Source: Prevotella sp. (lineage in GTDB: Bacteria; Bacteroidota; Bacteroidia; Bacteroidales; Bacteroidaceae). Taken from it: a stretch of DNA of 64,000 nt. Below the pieces are notes generated by a model, which worked only from the letters and a program-made list of their open reading frames with translations, made no database searches and was not told the DNA's origin. The stretch spans positions 1 to 64,000 of the forward strand of contig JAIKZG010000005.1 in NCBI GenBank assembly GCA_024682415.1. The letters run 5' to 3'. Within the stretch, counting starts at the first letter, position 1; each line of letters opens with the position of its first letter. This document shows positions 56,248-62,850 of this stretch, one piece after another. A program made the translations under genes and the position numbers.

Positions 56248-56636
56248 ATTCTATTTCTAATTGTATTCTATTTCAGTTAATATATCGTTTATCCGATATT
56301 CCTATGAATCTGTTACTGTTTTTCACCACATGTAGCGGCCACAGCCTTTTCATCACGATTGCAAATATAAGAAAGAAAATCGGATTATACAAATTATTTT
56401 TTTGCGCAGGAGAGCGTTTTAAGGTTGCCACTTGACAGATAACGATATTTTATAACTATCTGATAATGTGTGCTTTACAAGAAACTTACGAAATTTAATT
56501 ACAAAGAGTGAAACATTAAGTGTATTTTTGCTAAAATGCGCTGACTAAACAATTTAGGAGTTTTTCAAAGGGTGTGAAACATTTGCGTTCTAATTTATAT
56601 TAAAATAAAAATGAAAATGATTTATTTTTTTTAAGA
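56248..56636. other. dnaA upstream region
   Basis: A gap of nearly 400 bases holds the dnaA promoter (56362-56393), a plus-strand -7-like TATTTTTG (56523-56530) and a repeated word GTGAAACATT (about 56508 and 56573). No TTATCCACA-type DnaA boxes and no A+T unwinding repeats were found, so I do not call an origin. Confidence 0.5.
56362..56393 (-). promoter_or_regulatory. Promoter of dnaA
   Basis: Minus strand TTTG (56393-56390), a 20-base spacer and TATATTTG (56369-56362); the leader would be about 108 bases. Confidence 0.7.
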
Positions 56637-56678
56637 AAACAGCTCCGAACGCCTATTTTAAGGCTTTCGGAGCTGTTT
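56637..56678 (-). terminator. Terminator after the MCE gene
   Basis: 13-bp perfect stem AAACAGCTCCGAA (56637-56649) with 56666-56678, 16-base loop, followed on the minus strand by TTTTCTTAAAA. It ends the folB-amidase-mce run. Confidence 0.8.
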
Positions 56679-56727
56679 ATATGACGTATCAATATCGTAA
56701 AAAAGGCACTTATTTCCGCAACATTTT

Positions 56728-57627
56728 TTACTTATCTTTCTTGCCGAATATAGAGAAATGCACATAGCGCTTAGGATGCTCACGCAAATTTACCACGAGA
56801 GAGTCGGCATGCTTCATCGTAGAATTCAGATTATTGTAAAGCGACGGATCGTTCATGAGCAATCCCAATGAGCCATTATTGCTGTTGAGCTTGGCGGTAA
56901 GCTCATTCACATTATTCAATGTAGCGTCTACTTCCGACATCGTTTTAGCCACATCCACAGCAGCGAGTTTTGCCGTCAGCACCTGAGTATTGTCGAGCAC
57001 CTTGTTGGCTTTGCTCGTCATCTGTGGCAACTGGCTGTTGAGTTGCGCCATAAGAGTATTCAGCTCACGCGTAGAAACAGTAAGATTGCCCGTCACCGTC
57101 TGAACATTATGCAGAGAAGCGGCAATAGCAGGATCAGCCATAAGCTTATTCAGACTGCTGAGAATAGAATCAATCTTAGGCAACATCTTCTCCACCTGTG
57201 GAATCATTGCGCCCATCTTGCCCATTGCGCCCAATTCCTTTCCGCCATAAATAGTTCCGCCCGGATTTACCCTTTCGCGAGGATTATTGGCAAGCAGAAG
57301 GTTTATCCTTACATTTCCCATGAGGTCGGAAGAAATCTCAGCCGTAGAGCCTTTCGGTATACGTAGCTGTTTGTCCACCCCTATCTTCACGAGAGTGTTT
57401 CTTCTATGGTCATAGTCGTATTCTATGGCTTTCACTGTTCCCACTTTATATCCATCGGCAAAAATCGGACTCGACGTAGACATTCCGCTGATGTCGCTGA
57501 ACGAAAGGTAATAATCATCCTCATTATTAAAGAAGGAAATCCCTTTCAAAAAGTTTAATCCGAAGAATAGCGCAATAATGCCTATTACGGCCACAATAGC
57601 TATCTTCACTTCATTAGTTATCTTCAT
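56728..57627 (-). CDS. MCE/MlaD-family lipid transport protein
   Basis: 299 residues: one N-terminal membrane helix (IAIVAVIGIIALFFGLNFL), one MCE domain (residues about 38-115, ISGMSTSSPIFADGYKVGTV) and a long helical region (about 130-285) forming the needle-like part. It is anchored in the inner membrane and should pass lipids across the periplasm as a hexamer. ABC partners (MlaE/F type) are not in the window. Its ATG overlaps the amidase stop by 4 bases, so the two are translationally coupled. Confidence 0.9.
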   Translation of the reverse strand: MKITNEVKIAIVAVIGIIALFFGLNFLKGISFFNNEDDYYLSFSDISGMSTSSPIFADGYKVGTVKAIEYDYDHRRNTLVKIGVDKQLRIPKGSTAEISSDLMGNVRINLLLANNPRERVNPGGTIYGGKELGAMGKMGAMIPQVEKMLPKIDSILSSLNKLMADPAIAASLHNVQTVTGNLTVSTRELNTLMAQLNSQLPQMTSKANKVLDNTQVLTAKLAAVDVAKTMSEVDATLNNVNELTAKLNSNNGSLGLLMNDPSLYNNLNSTMKHADSLVVNLREHPKRYVHFSIFGKKDK

Positions 57628-58937
57628 CTCTTCTTATTATTTAAGAATTCCTTTATCGCTTTATTCACATCGGTGCGCTCGCCGTCCTTAAAGGCTATAA
57701 TGAAAGCCTCAGGAAACTTATCAAGTATCGACTTGCGCAGGCGATATATCTCATTATAATTGGTAGACTGTCCATACGTATATTTATATACGTTGTCGCC
57801 CATATAGTATTCACAGTCTTTCAGTCCTTGCAAGCGATTGTCGTCGGGACGCATAATGCGACTGCTTGTCAGAATCTGCACCTTAAACACAGGAGCGCCC
57901 TTTATCTCTTCTTTCGCCATCACGCTCTTTTCCGGCGCGCGAGTAGCCTCCTTAGTTTCTACTTTCCCCTCACTGCGCTCAACAGTTTTTTCAACCTTGG
58001 CAAGCAACCTTTCATCTGTTTCGCCTTCCGTCTTGATATTATCACTGCCACCATCAGAAACGCGCTCAGCGACAACAGGCTTTTCCACTTTCGGCTCTGC
58101 CATAGGCTGCCTTTCCGTATCTCTGCCTTGCCTGGGCGTATCATCGTCGGACTCATAAGCTATGCGAAACGACTTGTCGTATTTGTTTTTATATTCCACG
58201 AAAGCATTATATATTCCTCTCGCGATACTGTTTACCGTAGATTCCTGATTCAGCAGTCGTTCCTCCTCAGGAGTAGTGATAAATCCAAGCTCTATCAGGC
58301 AGCTCGGCATAGAAGTTTCCCTAAGCACAAGAAAACCAGCCTGGTGCACACCCTTGTTAGGTCTGTTAGCCTGAGCGCACACCTTATTCTGTATCATTCT
58401 CGCCAAGTCTACGCTTTTCTCCATGTTCTGCCCCTGTATAAGCTCAAACATTATATAGCTTTCCGAAGACTTAGGGTCGAATCCCTTATACGTCTGCTTA
58501 TAGTTTTTCTCCACAAGAATTACGGAGTTCTCACGCTTAGCCACATCAAGATTATCCTTTGCTCTGTGCATACCAAGCGTATAGGTTTCAAATCCGAATG
58601 CTTTTTTCTTCACCGGCAAGGCGTTGGTGTGAACGGAGATAAACAGATCGGCCTTATTTCTGTTGGCAATATTGGCACGCTCCATCAGCGGAATAAACAC
58701 ATCGGTCTTGCGAGTGTAGACCACCTTCACCTCCGGACATCTCCTTTCCACCTGTCTGCCGAAAGCGAGAGCCACGCTGAGGTTTATATCTTTCTCCTTA
58801 CTTATCGCGCCTATCGCGCCAGCGTCCTTACCGCCATGCCCCGCGTCGATTACGAGAGTGAAACGCTTACCGGCAGCCATTGCGCCCGCGACACATATAA
58901 ACACACAAGTAAATAATAACAGTATTCTCTTTAGCAT
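57624..58937 (-). CDS. N-acetylmuramoyl-L-alanine amidase with SPOR-like end
   Basis: 437 residues from ATG 58937; the longer frame crosses the promoter at 58959-58966. Signal peptide LKRILLLFTCVFICVAGAMA. The Amidase_3 domain has zinc ligands in VIDAGHGGKDAGA, SKEKDIN and SVHTNALP, and the catalytic Glu in LIELGFITTPEEE. Residues about 255-345 are charged and low-complexity, followed by a SPOR-like end (FKVQILTSSRIM, IYRLRKSILDKFPEAFIIAF). It cuts the peptide from MurNAc during cell separation. Confidence 0.93.
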   Translation of the reverse strand: MLKRILLLFTCVFICVAGAMAAGKRFTLVIDAGHGGKDAGAIGAISKEKDINLSVALAFGRQVERRCPEVKVVYTRKTDVFIPLMERANIANRNKADLFISVHTNALPVKKKAFGFETYTLGMHRAKDNLDVAKRENSVILVEKNYKQTYKGFDPKSSESYIMFELIQGQNMEKSVDLARMIQNKVCAQANRPNKGVHQAGFLVLRETSMPSCLIELGFITTPEEERLLNQESTVNSIARGIYNAFVEYKNKYDKSFRIAYESDDDTPRQGRDTERQPMAEPKVEKPVVAERVSDGGSDNIKTEGETDERLLAKVEKTVERSEGKVETKEATRAPEKSVMAKEEIKGAPVFKVQILTSSRIMRPDDNRLQGLKDCEYYMGDNVYKYTYGQSTNYNEIYRLRKSILDKFPEAFIIAFKDGERTDVNKAIKEFLNNKKR

Positions 58938-58958
58938 TCTGATTTCAATCTTTTTACG

Positions 58959-58989
58959 CAAAATTAGGAAAATAAATTTAATAAACAAA
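58959..58989 (-). promoter_or_regulatory. Promoter of the amidase-mce pair
   Basis: Minus strand TTTG (58989-58986), a 19-base spacer and TAATTTTG (58966-58959); it overlaps the upstream edge of the folB stop region and decides the amidase start. Confidence 0.65.
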
Positions 58990-58994
58990 TCAAG

Positions 58995-59378
58995 CTAATC
59001 AGTTTTATTATTTATTAAATGAATTTCTACTCCGGCTCCGTCACAGTCGGCGCCCATAGGCGGGTTTTTCTTTGTGAGTGTCAAGTCTATTTCCTCCACC
59101 TGTGGAAACGTCTTCATTATCCTTTCACCTATCTTATATGCCACTCTCTCCACCAAAGCGCACGGTTCCGTCATCACCTGCCTCACCTCATCACACACGG
59201 CAGCATAATTCAATGCTTTATTAATGTCGTCGGTGGCGCACGCATCGCTGATGTCGTATTTCGCGCGTAGCGTAAGCTCATAATCATTGCCCACCGTGCG
59301 TTCCTGTTTCAGCACTCCGTGCAAGGCATGTATCCTGAGGCGATTTATATAGATGTATCCGCTTCTAATTCCAATCAT
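58995..59378 (-). CDS. folB: Dihydroneopterin aldolase
   Basis: 127 residues from ATG 59378 (MIGIRSGYIYINRLRIHALH). The longer frame would overlap the next gene. FolB motifs: ALHGVLKQERTVGNDYEL, the PCALVERVAYKIGERI segment with the conserved Lys, and the end VEEIDLTLTKKNPPMGAD. It converts dihydroneopterin to 6-hydroxymethyl-dihydropterin; FolE is at 19633. It starts 13 bases after the upstream gene, so they are probably co-transcribed. Confidence 0.92.
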   Translation of the reverse strand: MIGIRSGYIYINRLRIHALHGVLKQERTVGNDYELTLRAKYDISDACATDDINKALNYAAVCDEVRQVMTEPCALVERVAYKIGERIMKTFPQVEEIDLTLTKKNPPMGADCDGAGVEIHLINNKTD

Positions 59379-59391
59379 CCTTTTTTTTATG

Positions 59392-60123
59392 TTATATAGT
59401 CTGTGTAGCTCCGCAATTACGGCACACAAGGCTTCCATCCTGATAAATCAAGCTCTCCCTGCCACATGAATGGCATTTCTGACCATTGGCAACCGTGCCG
59501 TTTATCACATATTTCTTCAAAGCCCTCTCCACGCCATTTTTCCATGTGTTGATACTTTCGTCGAGCTGCAATGAGGCGACGAGCTTTATCACTCTGTCTA
59601 TCGGCATTTTATATCTCAACACGCCCGAAATAAGCTTCGCGTAGTTCCAGTATTCAGGATTGAATTTTTCGCTCAACCCCTCCACCGTAGTCTTATATCC
59701 TCGCTTATTCTCCCATTGAAAGTCATAGCGATGAGAGCCGTCGCTGTTGGTCTGCTTTATTATTCTTCCGTTGGTCACGGTCTTCGGCAGCGTAATACCC
59801 TCGTCATCATCCTGTAAACCTGTGAATATCTCGTAAGGTCTGCCATCGAGCAATCCCACGAAAGCCACCCATTTCTCCTTATTGTTTTGAAATCTCACCA
59901 CATCACAGTCCAGCTCCCTCGGGCGAGTCTCCGTCACCCTTGAAGGCAAGAAGCGCGTGTTGTCGGGCAAATGGTTGTTGAGCACCTCATAAATCTGCAT
60001 TGCCGTCAGCGGAGCATTATTCACCTGCTCCAGCAACACCAACTTCTGAGCTGCCATCCAGTTGTCGCTGTTCTCCACAGCCATCAGCTTCTCGTCGTTA
60101 TTATTTGTAGCCTGATTATCCAT
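59392..60123 (-). CDS. Stand-alone protein resembling the C-terminus of class II ribonucleotide reductase
   Basis: 243 residues. From about residue 65 the sequence follows the tail region of adenosylcobalamin-dependent reductases (NrdJ): KWVAFVGLLDGRPYEIFTGL, SEKFNPEYWNYAKLISGVLR, LDESINTWKNGVERALKKYV, then a zinc ribbon CHSCGRES..CRNCGATQ. There is no room for the catalytic barrel: the frame starts at 60123, with its own promoter and a terminator of the next gene just upstream. It could complete a split reductase, act as a free regulatory or zinc-tail domain, or be a relic under its own expression. Likeness is from memory of NrdJ sequences. Confidence 0.75.
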   Translation of the reverse strand: MDNQATNNNDEKLMAVENSDNWMAAQKLVLLEQVNNAPLTAMQIYEVLNNHLPDNTRFLPSRVTETRPRELDCDVVRFQNNKEKWVAFVGLLDGRPYEIFTGLQDDDEGITLPKTVTNGRIIKQTNSDGSHRYDFQWENKRGYKTTVEGLSEKFNPEYWNYAKLISGVLRYKMPIDRVIKLVASLQLDESINTWKNGVERALKKYVINGTVANGQKCHSCGRESLIYQDGSLVCRNCGATQTI

Positions 60124-60158
60124 ATATAAATAATGTATAATTGCTTATTTTTACATTG

Positions 60159-60190
60159 CAAATGTAACTATTTTTTTGATTGCACGCAAA
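60159..60190 (-). promoter_or_regulatory. Promoter of the NrdJ-tail gene and folB
   Basis: Minus strand TTTG (60190-60187), a 20-base spacer and TACATTTG (60166-60159), 36 bases before the ATG. Confidence 0.7.
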
Positions 60191-60202
60191 ATATTCAAAA
60201 AA

Positions 60203-60240
60203 TTAAAAGGTGTGAGCAGCACAATGATTGCTGCTCACAC
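60203..60240 (-). terminator. Terminator of the P2 gene
   Basis: 12-bp perfect stem GTGTGAGCAGCA (60210-60221) with 60229-60240 and a 7-base loop, followed on the minus strand by CTTTTAATTTTTT. It lies 15 bases after the P2 stop. Confidence 0.85.
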
Positions 60241-60255
60241 GCTTATTTAAGAGGG

Positions 60256-61485
60256 TTACATGGCTGGACTTAAACCGCCATCGCCGCTTCCACTACCTGG
60301 TTGCTGTGTACCATTATCGCTTGGCTGCTGAGAACTTCCACCATTACTTGGCTGCTGTGAACTTCCACCATTACTTGGTTGCTGTGAGCCACCATTCGGT
60401 TGTGAGCCGCTACCACTTGGCTGTTCATCTGCAGGGTGAAGCTCGGTAACGTCACCATTAGAAGAAGTTCCACTTGTTCCAGAAGCAGATGAGCCATTAG
60501 TTCCAGAAGAAGTACCATTTGCAGAAGATTTTCCAGAACCATTTGCAGATGAGCCATTCACGCCAGAAGCAGAAGCACCGCCATTAGAATTAGTTCCTGA
60601 AGCCGAGCCATTAGCATTTGAAGTACCACCATTAGCATTTGGTGAACCAGAATGCTTGCCATGCGCCTTATCCTTCTTAGCGTCTGGAGTTTCCGTGGCT
60701 GCGCCATTCTTTTTCATCTCTTCCTTAGCTTTCTGCACCTCTGCCATGGCCTTGCTCATGGTGCGGCTGTGCTCCACGCGCTCCACGGTGGCATTAATGT
60801 CGGACGCGAAATTTTCAAACTTCGATGTGCCATTCATGAAGTAATCGTAGTTGATATATTTCGTGAGTTTATAGAGTGCCGTCATGGCGTTATCCCTTGC
60901 CGTCTTGTAGTTAGGGTGTTCCTTGTCGCTGCCCTTAGCGTGGTCAATCTCGACAAGAATATCGCGCAAGTTCTCGGCAGAAGTTTTCAGCGTAGCGACA
61001 TTGGTTTCCAAACCAAGCAACTTGATGTCGGCAGCGAGTTTATCATGCAGTCTGCTCGCAAAATAGTTTACATTAGCCGAGAAGTTGGCTCGCGTGTTGG
61101 AATAGCGCAAGCCCAGAGCCTTAGACTCAAGAGCGATTCTCTCGGCAGCCTCCTTATAGCCTGCCACACGCTTCTTACCACGGCTTCTCACGCTCATCAT
61201 AAGCGCGGAATAGTCGCTCTTGCACTCGTCTTCGCAAAGGCGAGCCTCGGCTATCTGCTGCGACTTTCTCACGCTGGAATAAAACTCATTAAGCACGGCT
61301 ATGCCAGCCTTAGCATCGCTCACGAGCTGCTGCCCCTTTTTGTCGAGAGAGTCGGCACGGAAAGCGCTGTCGGTTTCGATACCTTTCAAGAAGGCATCAA
61401 CGATTGTTTTAATCTGTGGTTTTGAGTAACCGCTGTATTTAGAGAGGCGCAGTAATTCCTCATCATCTTTCTTTTTAATTAACAT
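60256..61485 (-). CDS. P2: unknown helical protein with long low-complexity tail, next to array 2
   Basis: 409 residues. Residues 1-260 are predicted helical, without signal peptide or membrane segment, and align in order with P1: SDYSALMMSVRSRGKKRVAG then YKEAAERI; DIKLLGLETNVATLKTSAEN; YKTARDNAMTALYKLTKYIN then FENFASDIN. I regard both as one family, perhaps DUF6261-like. Residues about 265-409 are almost only Ser, Gly, Asn, Thr, Gln and Pro; the unit NGGSSQQPS repeats near 370-395. The tail could be a flexible linker or a self-associating region. Function unknown. The promoter is at 61784-61814 and a 41-bp repeat array lies 5' of it. Confidence 0.82.
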   Translation of the reverse strand: MLIKKKDDEELLRLSKYSGYSKPQIKTIVDAFLKGIETDSAFRADSLDKKGQQLVSDAKAGIAVLNEFYSSVRKSQQIAEARLCEDECKSDYSALMMSVRSRGKKRVAGYKEAAERIALESKALGLRYSNTRANFSANVNYFASRLHDKLAADIKLLGLETNVATLKTSAENLRDILVEIDHAKGSDKEHPNYKTARDNAMTALYKLTKYINYDYFMNGTSKFENFASDINATVERVEHSRTMSKAMAEVQKAKEEMKKNGAATETPDAKKDKAHGKHSGSPNANGGTSNANGSASGTNSNGGASASGVNGSSANGSGKSSANGTSSGTNGSSASGTSGTSSNGDVTELHPADEQPSGSGSQPNGGSQQPSNGGSSQQPSNGGSSQQPSDNGTQQPGSGSGDGGLSPAM

Positions 61486-61783
61486 GTAATTAGTTTTAAA
61501 AATTTAATACTCGCGCCCTGCCCATACCATAAGCAAGAGCACATTTGAATTGAAGATTTGATGCTTTACTGTGTTTTAATAGAAATTTTTACATCATATA
61601 CAACTTCTATAAAAAACATACTTTTTCCTGTGCACCAATAAAAACAGGAATGCCATAGTTGCTGTGTGTGTCGGGCTTGGGGCTATTCATTCGTTTCTCT
61701 ATTCAGTCCCGCCCGGATTTGTTTTTTTGTGTTTCTATTGAAGAATTTTTTGTTATTGGTTATATATATGTTATGTTCGGGTG
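61486..61783 (-). other. Long leader of the P2 mRNA
   Basis: About 290 non-coding bases lie between the predicted P2 transcript start (near 61777) and its ATG. The stretch 61670-61720 is unusually G+C-rich and has short complementary pieces (CGGGC near 61671 and GCCCG near 61713), so it may fold. No known riboswitch was recognised. Confidence 0.4.
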
Positions 61784-61814
61784 CAAAGATATATGTTATT
61801 TCAGACATCCCAAA
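61784..61814 (-). promoter_or_regulatory. Promoter of P2
   Basis: Minus strand TTTG (61814-61811), a 19-base spacer and TATCTTTG (61791-61784). It lies between array 2 and P2, so the array is outside the P2 transcript. Confidence 0.65.
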
Positions 61815-61889
61815 AACGTAAATTAATTTTTAACAGTAATTAAACAAGCAAGTTTATACAACTTTGAAGAATACTGAGTGCAGCGCATT

Positions 61890-62425
61890 CACGAGGATTA
61901 ACTTTGTAAAATAAGCAGAATTTAATCATTCGCCAAAAGAAACTGCGGAACGAAATCTTTGGATTAACGTTAAATTCTGCTTTTTAAACAAAAAATTCCG
62001 CGGACAATCGTTCGCCAAAAGAAACTGCGGAACGAAATCTTTGGATTGGCGTTAAATTCTGCTTTTTAAACAAAAAATTCCGCGGACGAACGTTTGCCAA
62101 AAGAAACTGCGGAAAGGAAATTTTGGATTGACATTAAATTCTGCTTTTTAAACAAAAAATTCTGCGGACAATCGTTTGCCAAAAGAAACTGCGGAAAGGA
62201 AATTTTGGATTGACATTAAATTCTGCTTTTTAAACAAAAAATTCTGCGGACGAACGTTTGCCAAAAGAAACTGCGGAAAGGAGCTTATGGATAAGCATTG
62301 TCTGCGATTTCGGGCACAACATTTTTATTTGAACAAGCCTTTGCCGAAAGAAAACGTGGAACGGAGCTGGCGAACTAACATTATAAATTGATTGCCACAT
62401 TAAAACAGGAAAAGCAAAATGCCTT
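61890..62425 (+). repeat. Array 2: tandem 41-bp units, partly amplified as 82-bp pairs
   Basis: The unit end C[AG]TT falls at 61930, 61971, 62012, 62053, 62094, 62135, 62176, 62217, 62258 and 62299, exactly 41 bases apart nine times, then at 62341 and 62382; a weaker copy ends at 61889. Two unit types alternate: one begins (C/T)GCCAAAAGAAACTGCGGAA, the other AAATTCTGCTTTTTAAACAA and holds TTC(C/T)GCGGA. The pair (82 bp) is repeated about four times with very few changes, so it expanded recently; outer units are diverged. No reading frame is kept, since 41 and 82 are not multiples of three. Confidence 0.9.
61899..61906 (+). promoter_or_regulatory. Possible -7 box before array 2
   Basis: TAACTTTG fits TAnnTTTG and would start transcription near 61913, just at the beginning of the regular repeats. 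No TTTG at proper distance, so the call is weak. Confidence 0.3.
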
Positions 62426-62767
62426 TTTCCGTTTCGGGTAATCAGTGGAGCGGTGATTTTGACTACTTTTGTTGCCAGCAAAACAAATGTGGCATTTTTT
62501 TTCATAAAAACTCTATATAATATTACCTTGAAACTGTTAATGAGAGAGAGAATGCTGATACTATTCATGGATGACACATATATATATTACATGCTAAGTT
62601 GATACCGCCCGCTGAATTCATTTTTTGGTTTCGCGGGCGGTTTTTATGTTCTTACACAAGCAAGGATAATGTTTTCTATTCCTATAAAGCGAGAGTTTTT
62701 CATAAAAGGGAAATGTATTCCTACATATATAATATAAGGCGAAGCTCCCCTATATATATAATAAGGT
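62426..62767. other. Intergenic region after array 2
   Basis: It contains a distant inverted repeat (TGCCACATT 62393-62401 with 62486-62494, followed by eight T), the strong terminator at 62604-62646 and A+T-rich sequence with several TATATA runs. No gene was recognised. Confidence 0.5.
62604..62646 (+). terminator. Strong rightward terminator after array 2
   Basis: 9-bp G+C-rich perfect stem ACCGCCCGC (62604-62612) with 62633-62641, then TTTTT on the plus strand only. No protein gene ends here; the only candidate transcript is one through array 2. Confidence 0.8.
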
Positions 62768-62810
62768 AAAGAAAAAGCCCCCGCCAAGCTGTTACGCTTA
62801 TTGCGGAGGC
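62768..62810 (-). terminator. Terminator of the TonB receptor gene
   Basis: 8-bp stem (62777-62784 with 62803-62810, one G-U pair on the minus strand), followed on that strand by CTTTTTCTTT. It lies about 40 bases after the frame-B stop at 62851. Confidence 0.75.
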
Positions 62811-62850
62811 CTACTCATATATATTGGGAATTAAATCCACTACGATTTTT

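Noticed and set aside
56248..56727. Chromosome origin beside dnaA
   Set aside because: No cluster of TTATCCACA-like boxes or unwinding repeats; the promoter and terminator explain most of the region.
57828..58916. 362-codon frame antisense to the amidase
   Set aside because: The amidase motifs fix the minus strand as coding; the antisense frame is a compositional shadow.
60652..61425. Long open frame antisense to P2
   Set aside because: P2 has its own promoter and terminator and a conserved relative (P1); the antisense frame has neither.
61670..61725. A known riboswitch in the P2 leader
   Set aside because: The region is G+C-rich with short complementary words, but no conserved riboswitch core could be recognised by eye.
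61890..62425. Array 2 as a CRISPR array or coding repeat
   Set aside because: The supposed spacers are themselves repeated every 82 bp. The period is not a multiple of three, so the open frame at 62176-62391 reads successive copies in different frames and is not a real protein.
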